Shown here piece after piece: positions 41,194 through 51,031 of a DNA stretch of 64,000 nucleotides. Both the position numbers and the translations under genes were made by a program. The notes under the pieces are model-generated. The model saw nothing but the letters and a program-made list of their open reading frames with translations. It was not told the DNA's origin and made no database searches. Source of the DNA: Unio delphinus (taxonomy: Eukaryota > Mollusca > Bivalvia > Unionida > Unionidae); assembly GCA_029339505.1 (NCBI GenBank), contig JAQISU010000123.1, positions 3,394,501-3,458,500 on the forward strand. The letters are read 5' to 3'. The number at the start of each line of letters is the position of its first letter. Within the stretch, counting starts at the first letter, position 1.

Positions 41194-41569
41194 TTAATTA
41201 CCAGCACCCATCATCAATTTGCCTTTCATAGCTGATTTTACCAACCACGAAGCCAACTTTTCTTTAAAAGATTTATCAGGAATAGCATTTAACGCATGAA
41301 TTAATTTCACATCCGCGAGATGCCTGTTTTGCAGATTGCTGCTTTTATATGCAACATCATGAGCATGACACGCCTTATCAATAGCGTTTATCGGATACTC
41401 GCCGGATCGGGGTTGATTTTGATCATCAAGTCTGATATCTAATCGTGTTCCGGGACCACAGTAGCTATATCCTGGAAGGTGCTTTTCTCCGGGGTACTTT
41501 GCCCATGGGGTTCCAGGGAGCTTTGTCAATTTGGCTGCGATATCACCTCCTCGTTTTTTTTTAAAACAT
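41194..41569 (-). pseudogene. Phospholipase A2-like protein, start region disrupted
   Basis: The body (to about 41529) reads as one frame containing LPGYSYCGPGTRLDIRL (calcium-loop type YxGxG) and KACHAHDVAYKS (His-Asp catalytic pair). This is the pattern of the parvovirus-type phospholipase A2 domain, used in related viruses to breach endosomal membranes. No ATG opens this frame. An ATG at 41567-41569, two bases after the stop of the zinc-ribbon gene, is followed by TTTTAA, so its frame ends at once. One extra T in the run of four T would explain the break. It may be a real mutation, a sequencing error, or the gene may start at a non-ATG codon. The remaining domain looks intact. Confidence 0.75.
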
Positions 41570-41570
41570 C

Positions 41571-41732
41571 TCAGGATTGTAAAATCTTTGATTTTGTAGA
41601 AATAAATCTAAACTTTTTTATACCACATGTTGCACATCTACCAGTTAGTGCTGATCTGTTATTTTTAGTTGTAACCATCGTCACATCATTTGTGCTAGTA
41701 CGCGTTTTACACTTCACACAATATAGATCCAT
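41571..41732 (-). CDS. Small zinc-ribbon protein (DUF5679-like), 53 aa
   Basis: ATG at 41732, stop at 41571. The protein begins MDLYCVKCKTRTST, then VTMVTTKNNRSALTGRCATC, and ends in a short basic tail. Two CxxC pairs about 28 residues apart form a zinc ribbon. The pattern YCVKCK...G.C..CG matches a small family found in Polintons and large DNA viruses. It is too short for many gene finders. Its start codon is only 5 bp from that of the divergent ATPase gene, and the phospholipase-like gene follows at once. Confidence 0.85.
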   Translation of the reverse strand: MDLYCVKCKTRTSTNDVTMVTTKNNRSALTGRCATCGIKKFRFISTKSKILQS

Positions 41733-41737
41733 AATTT

Positions 41738-42409
41738 ATGTATAGAGATATGAATATAATTGATTTTTCAGCGACTAAAATAAGAGAACCAGTTAAGCAT
41801 CATGCAGCACTACCAAACTCTATCCGTGCAATTATAATCGGGCCATCTGGATCCGGTAAAACGCAATTGTTGCTCAATTTAATAATGAGATGGATGAAGT
41901 GGGATAAGTTGTATTTAATTGCCCCTAGCGTAGATGATCAACGATGTTATGAAGTGTTAAAGGATTTTAACGAGAATGCATCAGAAATTAAGGGTGAGAA
42001 CGCCATTGATTTTATAACTGATATTGACGAGGCGCCATCCGTGGATGACCTTGATGGGAGTATTAACAATTTAGTCGTATACGACGATGTGATGTTAGAC
42101 AATCAAAAAAACCCAGCTAGAATATTTTCCCGGGGGCGTCACAAAAACACTGATGTGATATATGTCACTCAACGCTACACTCAGATTCCAAAAGTGATCA
42201 GAGATAACTGTAATATTCTTGCTGTGTTTAACGGCGTTGATACACATACGCTACGAAATATTTGGCAGACATGGTGTTCCGATATGGACTTCAATCAATT
42301 TAAAAATTTCTTTAGTCATGCTCAGTCAACCCCGCATGGATTTGTAACAATAAATTTACATGATCCTCGGACACGATATCGTATCGGACTCGATCAAATT
42401 TTCGGTTGA
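41738..42409 (+). CDS. DNA packaging ATPase (FtsK/A32-like), 223 aa
   Basis: Walker A is IIIGPSGSGKTQLLLNL and Walker B is NNLVVYDDVML. A third block RYTQIPKVIRDNCNI (with the sensor-type Gln and Arg nearby) is typical of the A32-like packaging ATPases of Polintons and related viruses. It ends GLDQIFG, 11 bp before the right terminal repeat. It should drive genome packaging into the capsid. ATG at 41738; an alternative Met at 41750 is possible. No frameshift or stop is seen. Confidence 0.94.
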   Translation: MYRDMNIIDFSATKIREPVKHHAALPNSIRAIIIGPSGSGKTQLLLNLIMRWMKWDKLYLIAPSVDDQRCYEVLKDFNENASEIKGENAIDFITDIDEAPSVDDLDGSINNLVVYDDVMLDNQKNPARIFSRGRHKNTDVIYVTQRYTQIPKVIRDNCNILAVFNGVDTHTLRNIWQTWCSDMDFNQFKNFFSHAQSTPHGFVTINLHDPRTRYRIGLDQIFG

Positions 42410-42420
42410 AATCATTTATT

Positions 42421-42615
42421 ATTTTTGTTAACCCAGAACTGAAATCACTAAGCAGCAGAGAGGGTGGATGACCACATCGTTGCGACCAAAATTGATTAAA
42501 AAATCGTAAAGTCTCCGTTTGCTAAATGGAGACTTATTTTTTTTGGTTAAAATAAGGTTTCGTAGGAAGCATTATTTTTGCTTGAAATCGTGGTCTGTTC
42601 ACCCTCTCTGCTGCT
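42421..42615 (-). repeat. Right terminal inverted repeat of the Polinton
   Basis: Perfect reverse complement of 25788-25982, including the 8-base A/T run in the middle. It carries the same pair of inverted 16-mers. GCTGG follows at 42616-42620. Confidence 0.96.
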
Positions 42616-42800
42616 GCTGGGATATGAGACATCACCATTCAAGCCCTTGCTTCATGGCTGTAGTGGGTTATACGCTCGGCGTACTCTGAGAATTCGCAAA
42701 TCAGTCACCTTATAGAAGCTGTTGGCTGACATGCAGAGTCAACCTTCTACAGTTTTATCTTCAAGTTTGTACTCGCAGAGGCAAACATTGATTCTAGTAG
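42616..42800 (+). pseudogene. DIRS tyrosine recombinase, C-terminal part after the Polinton
   Basis: Directly after the target duplication the sequence encodes DMRHHHSSPCFMAVVGYTLG, the HxxR-type box II region, then a stop. In a neighbouring frame IEAVG, a TGA where Trp is expected, and HAESTFYSFIFKFVLAEANI follow, including the Tyr region. It continues the part that ends at 25787. The stop and frame change are independent of the Polinton insertion. Confidence 0.75.
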
Positions 42801-43087
42801 GTCCGGTGTTGGGCAGCCCAGACGCCCACCAGACTCATGTACAACAATCAGCACAGCCTATTAGCTTCGCTGGATTCGCCAGATAAATTTTCGTAGGTAA
42901 GAAGATTTCAATATCTATCTTCTTAACCGTATAAAAGGGTCACATATCACGTGACCCTGGGCTGTGTTGCTGATTGAAAATTAGGAGACCGGGTTATCAT
43001 TCACATGGGGAATCCAACCATCATTCCCTAGAGGATACCCGTGTGGAGGTCGGATGCTCCGCATTCCCTCCTCCTATTACTTATTCT
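42801..43087 (+). other. 3' non-coding part of the DIRS element
   Basis: No coding signal. Contains two short hairpins: AAGATA/TATCTT-type near 42900-42925 and GGGTCAC/GTGACCC near 42938-42957. Confidence 0.6.
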
Positions 43088-43182
43088 CCTAAAGTAATGT
43101 GATTGGGGAACGTATTCAAAGGAGAAAGCAAATTTTGTAGTAAATTATGTTTCTCCGAGAATACTTACCCAATCACATTACT
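43088..43182 (+). repeat. Internal complementary region of the DIRS element
   Basis: The first half (CCTAAAGTAATGTGATTGG onward to about 43131) is the complement of the left terminus 19380-19425. The second half, up to ATTACT at 43182, is the complement of the right terminus near 43390-43445. The halves meet at GCAAATTTTG, which joins the two outer ends as expected for the circular junction template of DIRS elements. Confidence 0.9.
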
Positions 43183-43240
43183 AAGAAACCCTCCCAACCA
43201 CCCCGCCATGCGAGCATCCTCGTGTTTTATATATCACTCA

Positions 43241-43406
43241 GCTTAAAAACTAAAGAAGCGACACCTAACGGGCGGCAAGGGGAGGTAATGGGCAAGAGTT
43301 ATTGCCCTTTGTCTATATGACATAGACAGGAAAGACGAATTTTCGTCTTTTGGTAGGGCTGGATTCGCGAGGTAGCAGGCTAATATCCCTAAAGTAATGT
43401 GATTGG
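43241..43406 (+). repeat. Right inverted terminal repeat of the DIRS element
   Basis: 166 bp, reverse complement of 19406-19571 with one visible mismatch. The outer unique end runs on to the TTT at 43443-43445. Confidence 0.9.
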
Positions 43407-43699
43407 GTAAGTATTCTCGGAGAAACATAATTTACTACAAAATTTGCTTTTTTTCCTATGTTTATTTTTGTTTTTCCTCCTAAGTAGTTTTTTTTCTTTC
43501 CTCGATGTATTGTTTTGTTTTTTGTCCCATGTAGTTTTTTTCAACCTATGTAGTTTTTTCGTTTTTTTTTTCCACCAGTGTAGTTTCAGTAAAACAATTT
43601 TATACTTGAAATGCTTATGTTCACAGCATAGTTTATCAGTTTCAATTGTGACACTGTCTTTATACAATTTCTTTGTTAGTAATGGAGAATTTATTTATA

Positions 43700-45130
43700 A
43701 TAACAAGTTAGTAACTTGATGAATTCCTAATTTATGCTTTGCTTTCTCTTCCTGGTGATGTTTCAGCAGAATGTTATTTAAATGCTGTTTATGCTACTTC
43801 ATAACATGGAAGTCTACCATGACTCATGTTTATACTAAGTGTGACCTAGGACTCGTGTTGTGTACAAATGTGCATGTTTGTCATGAGAGAGTGAGCGATC
43901 AATCGATGTGCATGATTACTGTGCTTCAACAAGTATTAAAATCAATTCCAGACCATAGAAACAAAAAGCTTCTGGCATTTCTACTCGAGTTCTTGAGACA
44001 CACAACGCCTAGAGAAGTACGTGTCATGAAGATGAAGATGAATAGCATTTGTCTTTCACGCAAGTGAAAGACCAGGGATTGAATATAATTTGGCAAAATG
44101 ATACCCTTTCAGTCTGGTTTATTTTGTACCATTTTATCTCGCATTGTCCCACAATCAACAAGTGAGTGTTATCATTTCAACCCTAAATGAATCAGCTCAC
44201 ATAAGTATACACTGTCTGTGATATGCAGTGTATGTAATGCATGGTCAGAGTAAGTCTGGGCTACCATATTAGCTAATTAGTCACACACTGATTTGCTAAT
44301 CTAAACTTTGTTTTCTCTTTTACCATCAGGTGAAATGTTTACTAAATGCATGAAAAGCACATTCATAGCAAAACTCCATTTGGCATTAAAGGGGAGGAAG
44401 GTGGAATAAGTCAAAGAATTCAACCTAAAGTTTGTTGCTGGTGATATCGACTCATGGGAGAGCATTCCCCAGTTTTATGCAACCCAGTGGGCATGTTTGA
44501 GCAGTGCATACGGGCCTGTAAGTCAGGGTGCATGGGGTTCATACCAGATCAGTCAGAATCCACTTCCTTATACCACTGTACTGTTATAGGCCATCAGCTA
44601 TCCCTGGTGTCAAGCATGAGAGACCTTTTGAGAAGATGGCCCAGCTAACTAGTTCATTGCCTGCATATCTGACTCACTGGGGAAGTGTTTCCCATTTTGG
44701 GCAGCCTAGTGGGCATAAGTTTCCCCTCATGTCTGAGAATGGTCTCTGGGGGTCCTATACATTAGAATGCATGGATTTGTCCTGGATCTATTGGATCCAA
44801 AGTGTAATAAAACCAAACCGTTGCCAGATATCCAATCCTCATGGTAGTTTGGCCATTCCAACATTGGGACGTATTTGTTCAATCAGTCTAGCTAACTGTG
44901 ATTTTCAGGGATCTTTGTTTCATATCCGTCCATCTAACCATACAGTAGGCAACATATTCTTTCTGTGACGGAGCTTTCATTGAGAAATTTGTCTAGTCAG
45001 ACCTTTGGAGCGTTTGGTGTTGGTGATAGCCTGACAGTCTTCTATCCTGCCTGCTTCTAGGTTGACCATGTGCTAGGCAAACCAGCTGCAAGTCCCGGCA
45101 GTGCCAAACTTCTGTTTGTTTACTACTGTA
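43700..45130 (+). pseudogene. Decayed DIRS-like gag-region sequence
   Basis: Phrases such as CGGGCCTGTAAGTCAGG and GCCTAGTGGGCATAAGTTTC parallel the gag start of the main DIRS element (CGGGCCTGTAAGTCAGGACG and GCCCAGTGGGTGTAAATTTC near 20930-20995). They occur twice (about 44480-44570 and 44700-44820). Leader-like segments near 43730 and 44300 resemble the leader before gag. Many stops. It is likely an older related copy, but its borders are unclear. Confidence 0.45.
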
Positions 45131-45191
45131 AGCTCTAGATATTATAAAAAAAGATTGAAATTAGTTTTCTTACCACATGGTATATCTTGAG

Positions 45192-45394
45192 AACTTGGCC
45201 AATACTATGACTGGTTTGGCCAATACTGTGACTGGTTTGGCCAATACCGTGACTACTTTGGCCAATACTATGACTGGTTTGGCCAATACTATGACTGCTT
45301 TGTCCAATACTGTGACTACTTTCGCCAATACTGTGACTATTTTGGCCAATACTATGACTGCTTTGGCCAATACTATGACTGCTTTGGCCAATTT
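45192..45394. repeat. 21-bp tandem repeat, about 10 copies
   Basis: The unit is GGCCAATACTATGACTGGTT plus one base, with small variation. The period is divisible by three, so both strands show open frames that are not genes. Confidence 0.93.
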
Positions 45395-46433
45395 ACTTCT
45401 GATACAATGTGTCACTTGTCTGTGATCCATGTCACTCAAATCTTGTCATACCCTCCCTTTTACGATCACCCTGTTTGGGTCACCATTACTTTGGAGGAAG
45501 AATAGAAGTTTGGACGGAGGCACTTCGTTGCTCAACCTACACAAGCATTTGAAACCACTCAGTCCCTGAAAAGTTTAAGGAGATGTTAAGCAGCCTCAGT
45601 CACATTTGCATCAATATTGATTCCTAGGACACAGTCATACAGAGACAGTAAGAAACTGAATTTTGAGCTCACTGAGTCTCCCTATTACCTCAGAATGGGT
45701 GGTAAGTGGGTGGGGTGATTCCATACTGGGACAGTTTGGTTGTTGCCTACGTGGAGAAGTTAATGATAGAAAATCTTTGAAAGCATATGAAGATTTCTTT
45801 TTTTCTGCTGCTATTGAATAATACTGCATATGATAACATAATTTCTTGATAGTGTGTATGATGTAAGAAAACTCATACTGCAAATCCAACTTAAATTCAA
45901 ACATGTATGGGCAGTGAATACTGAAACTTATGATTGATGTGGAGTAAAGAAATTCCTGTCCAAAGGAATTTTCAGTTGCCTTGGTGGCTGCAAACATAAA
46001 GGGTTTTAAACAAACAGTTATGGTAATATTAAGGCTTCATTAAGAAAGTTACTGGGAACACCATTTAGTAAATATTCCAGTGAAAACACATTCCTGGATA
46101 CAAAAACTTTGGTCTCAGTGCATGGCTGGATATATGACTTGATTCTAAGAACCAACCACAGCCTGATGAAGCACATGTGAATATGTTGATACTGTATGTT
46201 AATAACATGGTCATGCTGCATATAAAACATCAAATGACATCCGACATGCAGACAATGATCTTGAATTGCGGGTGCTGAAGAATGAATCACGATGAATTGG
46301 CAATGGAGGTTTGAAATCCAAAAAAGCCTCTCATGCATTAAGTCCGCTCATTGGTGGCTATCATTAAAAGCAAATTTTATTGGTAGAAACAGTTGATAGA
46401 AACAGCCAGACATTTTCAGAAATATTTTACAGA

Positions 46434-47165
46434 CTGAATTTGTATTGGATAGGTGAAGCTGCCATAGAAAAGTTAGCCAGTATGGCAAAGATCACTCATC
46501 AGATTGTTTTAACATGGTTGGCCAAACACGCTCTGTGTCAAATTTACCTACCAGTACCAAAAAAGAGTTCATGTGGTCGGTTTGAGGTCCGTCTGTTGTT
46601 TCTTCCACACAGTAACAATCCATGGTCAACAGGATTGATTGCACACCTGTAAGTATGTGTTAACCTTTGTTCATGTCAACAGCAGATACAAAGAAGTGTA
46701 GCCTCTCATTTCAAAAGAATCTGCAAATTTCACAGATGCACTCAAATACACTTATAAATCCACTTACATGGCTGAGATTATCCTGGAAAAGAATTTCAAG
46801 GATCTATTGCAGTGTTCGTGTTTGGCATGTGACCAAGCCGAACCATTATTTGGACATCGGTATAGGAATTAATTACTAATGAGACCAGCTCTATCTCAGA
46901 AATGGGTAATGTGACTTCCACTAGGTATAGCAGCATTGAATAATGAAGTCATGCACACCAGCAGTGTGACTCAGCAAAAGACTGGCAGGAATTCATTTCA
47001 CAGCTGGCACCATTACAAGTTTGTTTGGTATATGTATGTACCAGGAGAATTGGAAGGTAGACAACATCATGCTACTGACCAAATAGTTTTTACTATCTCA
47101 GAACATATTGATATTCCAAGACAACCAACAACTGTTCACCAGGTGTACCAAAACCTCAGAGACGA
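46434..47165 (+). pseudogene. Decayed integrase of a second Polinton
   Basis: Colinear pieces match the intact integrase at 40227-41189. LYWIGEAAIEKLASMAKI parallels GYWRGKSAVHKLASAAKV; HALCQIYLPVPKK parallels QALWQIYLPPPKQ; HVNSRYKEV near 46675 parallels DIASRYKEA; ALNNEVMHTSSV near 46933 parallels ALNNEITRTINM; YVPGELEGRQHHATDQI parallels YEPGELEGGRKRATDPI. Stops and frameshifts separate them. It lies on the opposite strand to the intact integrase and ends about 85 bp before TRABD exon 6. No other genes of this copy were recognised. Confidence 0.88.
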
Positions 47166-47249
47166 GCATTTGTGTGAGAGGAAGTGATATGTTTATATAT
47201 ATGTATATAATTATGTATATATTGATTGATTTATTTATTTATTCTGCAG

Positions 47250-47355
47250 GTCATCTCATGCCCACAGTTGTTGTTGGGGTTGTTGGAATTGGACATGTTC
47301 CTGGGATTGTGGATGTCTGGAAACAAAATGAGTATGACATTAGGAGTATCATGAT
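47250..47355 (+). CDS. TRABD: TRABD-like TraB-domain protein, sixth exon
   Basis: Acceptor ATTCTGCAG, donor AT|GTGAGC. Two bases complete the Gly codon begun in exon five, then 34 codons plus two bases. It encodes PTVVVGVVGIGHVPGIVDVW, the conserved GxGHxxGI box of the TraB domain that carries the second metal- or catalysis-linked His. The reading frame agrees with exon five and exon seven, which supports splicing across the whole 29.7-kb intron. Confidence 0.93.
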
Positions 47356-47384
47356 GTGAGCATTGTTTTGTATATTTCATATTT

Positions 47385-48775
47385 TATTTGATCAGGTTGA
47401 CATTCTATTGGATTAACTTATGTCAGGTTGACATTCTATCTGATAAGCTTACATCAGGTTGACATTCTATGCGATAAGCTTACATCAGATTGACATTCTA
47501 TGCGATAAGCTTACACCAGGTTGACATTCTATCTGATATGCTTACATCAGGTTGACATTCTATCTGATAAGCTGACGTCAGGATGACATTCTGTCTAATA
47601 AGCTTACATCAGGTTGACATTCTATCTGATAAGCTTACATCAGGTTGACATTATATCCGATACAATAAGCTTACATCAGGTTGACATTCTATCCGATAAG
47701 CTTACATCAGGTTGACATTCCATGTGATAAGCTTACATCAGGTTGACATTCTATTGGATAAACTTATGTCAGGTTGACATTCTGTCCAATAGGCTTACAT
47801 CAGGTTGACATTCAATCTGATAAGCTTACATCAGGTTGACATTCTATCCGATAAGCTTACATCAGGTTGACATTCTATCTGATAAGCTTACATCAGGTTG
47901 ACATTCAATCTGATAAGCTTACATCAGGTTGACATTCTATCTGATTAGCTTACATCAGGTTGACATTCCATCTGATAAACTTGATTCAGGTTGACATTTT
48001 ATTGAATAAACATATGTCAGCTTGACATTCTTTTTGATAAGCTTGAGTCAGGTTGAGATTCTTTCCGATAAGCTTACATCAGATTGACATTCTATCCGAT
48101 GCAATAAGCTTACATCAGGTTGACATTCTATTTGATAAGCTTGAGTCAGGTTGACATTCCATCTGATAAGCTTACATCAGGTTGACATTCCATCTGATAA
48201 GCTTGAGTCAGGTTGACAGTCTATTGAATAAACTTATGTCAGCTTGACATTCTATTTGATAAGCTTGAGTCAGGTTGAGATTCTTTCCGATAAGCTTACA
48301 TCAGGTTGACATTCCATCTGATAAACTTGATTCAGGTTGACATTTTATTGAATAAACTTATGTCAGCTTGACATTCTATTTGATAAGCTTGAGTCAGGTT
48401 GAGATTATTTCCGATAAGCTTACATCAGATTGACATTCTATCCGATGCAATAAGCTTACATCAGGTTGACATTCTATTTGATAAGCTTGTGTCAGGTTGA
48501 CATTTGGATAATCTTGATTCAACTTGACAGTCTATTGGATAAACTTATGTCAGGTTGACATTTTATCTGATAAGCATGTGCCAGTTTGACATTCTGCCTG
48601 ATAAGCTTGCATCAGGTTGACATTTTATCTGATAAGCTTGATTCAGGTTGACATTTTATCTGATAAGCATGTGTCAGGTTGATATTCTATCTGATAATCT
48701 TACATCAGGTTGACATTCTATGTGATAAGCTTACATCAGGTTGACATTTTGTCTGATAAGCTTGATTCAGGTTAA
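47385..48775. repeat. About 31-bp minisatellite, roughly 40 or more copies
   Basis: Units of the type GGTTGACATTCTATCTGATA followed by AGCTTACATCA, with frequent substitutions and some length changes. It begins 30 bases after exon six of TRABD. Confidence 0.93.
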
Positions 48776-48884
48776 CTTGGAGAGTATGGAAAATTTATAA
48801 GGCCTCAAAATAGAAATATATGCAGGATAATCTGGTTTAATTAGCTTTGTAACAAATTATCTCTCTTGATAACTATGTTACCTA

Positions 48885-49804
48885 CAGTGGGGCCTTGACT
48901 TACGAGTTTAATTCGTTCCGTGACGGAGCTCGTAACTCAAATTACTCGAATGTCAAATCCATTTTCCCCATTGAAATGAATTGAAATGGAATTAATCCGT
49001 TCTGGACCTCCAAAAAACACCGCAATATCGATAATTCTCAAGCATATCCTGATGTTATAGAGGTCTTTCCAGAACTCTCTAAGGTTGCGGTTTGTGCTCT
49101 ACGTCACCTCAAATCCGCATCGGAACAGGTGCTTGGTAAAGAGCTTCTTGAAATTAGAAATCACCTGCAAGTCCATGGGCTGCAGGATAGGGGTGATGTT
49201 GGGTGGAAGGTAGAGAACCTGCAGCAAATCAGCGTAAATAGCTCGTGCCTTCTCGCAGATTATAGCCTCCGTCACGGTATCTCCAACGAGCTGCTTCTCT
49301 GTCAACCCACCATCAGCAGCTTCTCGATATTTTCATGGAGAGATGCCCGCTGTTTATTAATTATTTTAACGCCCTTGGCTAACGTGATAGCCTTTATTGA
49401 ACCCTTCCGCTTCAGTATGGTGCAGATCGTGGAAGTGCTACGCTCATACTGCTTCGTCAAGTCGACTACACGCACACCTTGGTCATGTTTTTCAATAATT
49501 TCTTTCTTTAATTCAATGCATATCATCTGCTTCTTTGCAAAATAACCGCAAGCACAAATGCGAGCACAACACTAATGCTTCCATTGCGAGCTGACAGCTT
49601 AAAGTGAATGAGTGAGACACGGGATGCTTGGCGGATGTTGATGCGTTCACTGTGACGTTCGCTGCGCCAACTAGCGGTGGGGTATCTAAAGCTGGCTCGT
49701 AACCCGAATTTTAGCTCGCAACTCAAAGCAAAAAATCGGCCGAGAGACAACTCGTATCTCAAAAAACTCGTTAGTTGGGACACTCGTAAGTCAAGGCCCC
49801 ACTG
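48885..49804 (-). mobile_element. Tigger/pogo-type DNA transposon, internally deleted, 920 bp
   Basis: Terminal inverted repeats start CAGTGGGGCCTTGACTTACG, and the element is flanked by TA (48883-48884 and 49805-49806). On the minus strand the remnant transposase has a CENP-B-type N-terminus (IELKKEIIEKHDQGVRVVDL, then YERSTSTICTILKRKGSIK) and a late catalytic block LYLPPNITPILQPMDLQVIS. The central catalytic part is missing and a frame change lies near 49300. It is non-autonomous. Confidence 0.9.
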
Positions 49805-50089
49805 TAATTCTTTTCATATTGCAGTTTAAGGTCTCATACAAAGTCTGTAAACTCATTTGAGAATTGTTTGTACCAACTGTATTTTTAAGTACTTTATTGT
49901 GACCATAAATGATTGAATTTATTTCCAAGATGTGTCTTTCCAATTGCATATCATATTGTTTTGAAAATCCTGCATGCCTATTCAGTTTTGAAAAACCTAC
50001 TTGCCTATTATGTTTTGAAACATCCTGCTTGCCTTTAGGGTTGAAACATCCTGCTTGCCTATTTTGGTTTTGTAACAACTTGTCTGATT

Positions 50090-50255
50090 ATTAGGTTTTG
50101 AAAAGCATGCATGCCTATTAGGTTTTGAAAAGCATGCATGCCTAATAGGTTTTGAAAAGCAAGCATGCCTATTAGGTTTTGAAAAGCATGCATGCCTATT
50201 AGGTTTTGAAAAGCATGCATGCCTATTAGGTTTTGAAACAACCTGCATATGCCTG
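50090..50255. repeat. 27-bp tandem repeat, about 6 copies
   Basis: The unit is GGTTTTGAAAAGCATGCATG followed by CCTATTA. Shorter related units extend left to about 49960. Open frames here are repeat artefacts. Confidence 0.9.
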
Positions 50256-50732
50256 TTAGGTTTTGAAAGAAATCTTTATAGTTTGAACAGTTTTAAAGTG
50301 ATCTGTTTTTCCAAATGCATCTGAATGACACATTTAGGAAAGAGTTTAAACTCTAATCAAGGTTCATTGTAGATTACTGTGTATTTGTAAGATTAGGCTG
50401 GTGATGAGTGATACACTAGTTCTTGTGTGACCACAACTTTATAAACTATAAATTAATTTCATGCTGATTGTTGTTGAATTTAAGATGATAAGGTTTTACA
50501 AAAGAACTTTTCCTGCTAAATAAGTCAAAGGTCATCTCTAGGAGGTTTGCATATCAAGTAAATCAAAGGACATCCTTAGGAATCTCTATGTGTGATATGG
50601 ATGTCTAATGTAGCTTTAAATCTTTTTTATATACATGTATATCTTTAGGTATCATTTTTTTAGATGCTTTTTAAACACCATGTAACAAAATAATGTAATT
50701 TTTCTTGATTTACTGGACGTTTAAGCTTTCTA

Positions 50733-50985
50733 GTGTCCACCTCGATTGCAGGTCACAGGTTTAAACTCCGGTCGAGTAATACCAAAGACTTATACAAATA
50801 GTACAATCAGCTGCCTCACTAGGCACTCAGCATTAAGATGTTAGTGTTACAACAAGTCTGCCCGGTGTATGGATAATGTGACTGGGTGGGGCATGGTACC
50901 CCTGTGATCAACATCACTATAAACTGCCACACTGCAGGCATCGTAGCTGTATGACTGAAAATGTTTTAAAGTTGAGTTAGAAATC
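50733..50985 (+). mobile_element. tRNA-derived SINE with conserved body, diverged copy
   Basis: Shares with 54132-54412 the order: tRNA-like head, ATACCAAAGACTTATACAAA, ATGTGACTGGGTGGGGCATG, ATCACTATAAACTGCC and CTGCAGGCATCGTAG. The B box here is mutated. A CA microsatellite follows. Confidence 0.7.
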
Positions 50986-50990
50986 CAAAT

Positions 50991-50992
<2 letters not shown>

Positions 50993-51023
<31 letters not shown>

Positions 51024-51031
51024 ACACACAC
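50993..51031. repeat. CA microsatellite
   Basis: (CA)n of about 19 repeats with one interruption (CATACA), at the 3' end of the SINE copy. Confidence 0.97.

Larger units (their letters stand above)
25788..42615. mobile_element. Complete Polinton/Maverick, 16,828 bp
   Basis: The two 195-bp ends are perfect inverted copies (25788-25982 and 42421-42615), and GCTGG flanks both (25783-25787 and 42616-42620) as a 5-bp target duplication. The termini are 5'-AG...CT-3'. The element carries the hallmark Polinton set: protein-primed-type DNA polymerase B, retrovirus-like integrase, packaging ATPase, adenain-like protease and double-jelly-roll major capsid protein, plus accessory genes. All main frames except the phospholipase-like gene appear open. 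Identical ends and open genes suggest a recent insertion. It split the recombinase gene of an already decayed DIRS element, so it is the younger insertion. Confidence 0.96.
19380..43445 (+). mobile_element. DIRS-type tyrosine-recombinase retrotransposon, interrupted by a Polinton
   Basis: The element has the full DIRS architecture: inverted terminal repeats (19406-19571 and 43241-43406), outer ends that both meet a TTT trinucleotide (19380-19382 and 43443-43445), and an internal complementary region (43088-43182) made of the complement of the left end joined to the complement of the right end. Between them lie gag-like sequence, reverse transcriptase, RNase H and a tyrosine recombinase, all with stops or frameshifts. 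Without the 16.8-kb Polinton and its target duplication the element is about 7.2 kb. It lies on the same strand as TRABD. The termini and internal complementary region are from direct comparison; the class follows from known DIRS structure. Confidence 0.88.
17560..47249 (+). other. TRABD intron 5 (29.7 kb), host of nested mobile elements
   Basis: Phase 1 intron between GTAAAG at 17560 and ATTCTGCAG at 47249. It contains a dispersed repeat (17952-18113), a DIRS-like terminal fragment (18931-19020), a DIRS-type element (19380-43445) with a complete Polinton inside (25788-42615), further decayed DIRS-like sequence (43700-45130), a 21-bp tandem repeat (45192-45394) and a decayed Polinton integrase (46434-47165). 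The stretches 18114-18930 and 45400-46430 show nothing I can assign. Confidence 0.9.

Noticed and set aside
43444..43719. 91-codon frame rich in Phe and Leu next to the DIRS right end
   Set aside because: Low-complexity T-rich sequence.
47385..48775. Repeat array that could be taken for a CRISPR array
   Set aside because: Units are contiguous and degenerate with no unique spacers of constant length, and the context is a eukaryotic intron.
49523..49783. 86-codon frame near the end of the Tigger-like element
   Set aside because: Lies in the terminal non-coding part of the transposon and has no transposase similarity.
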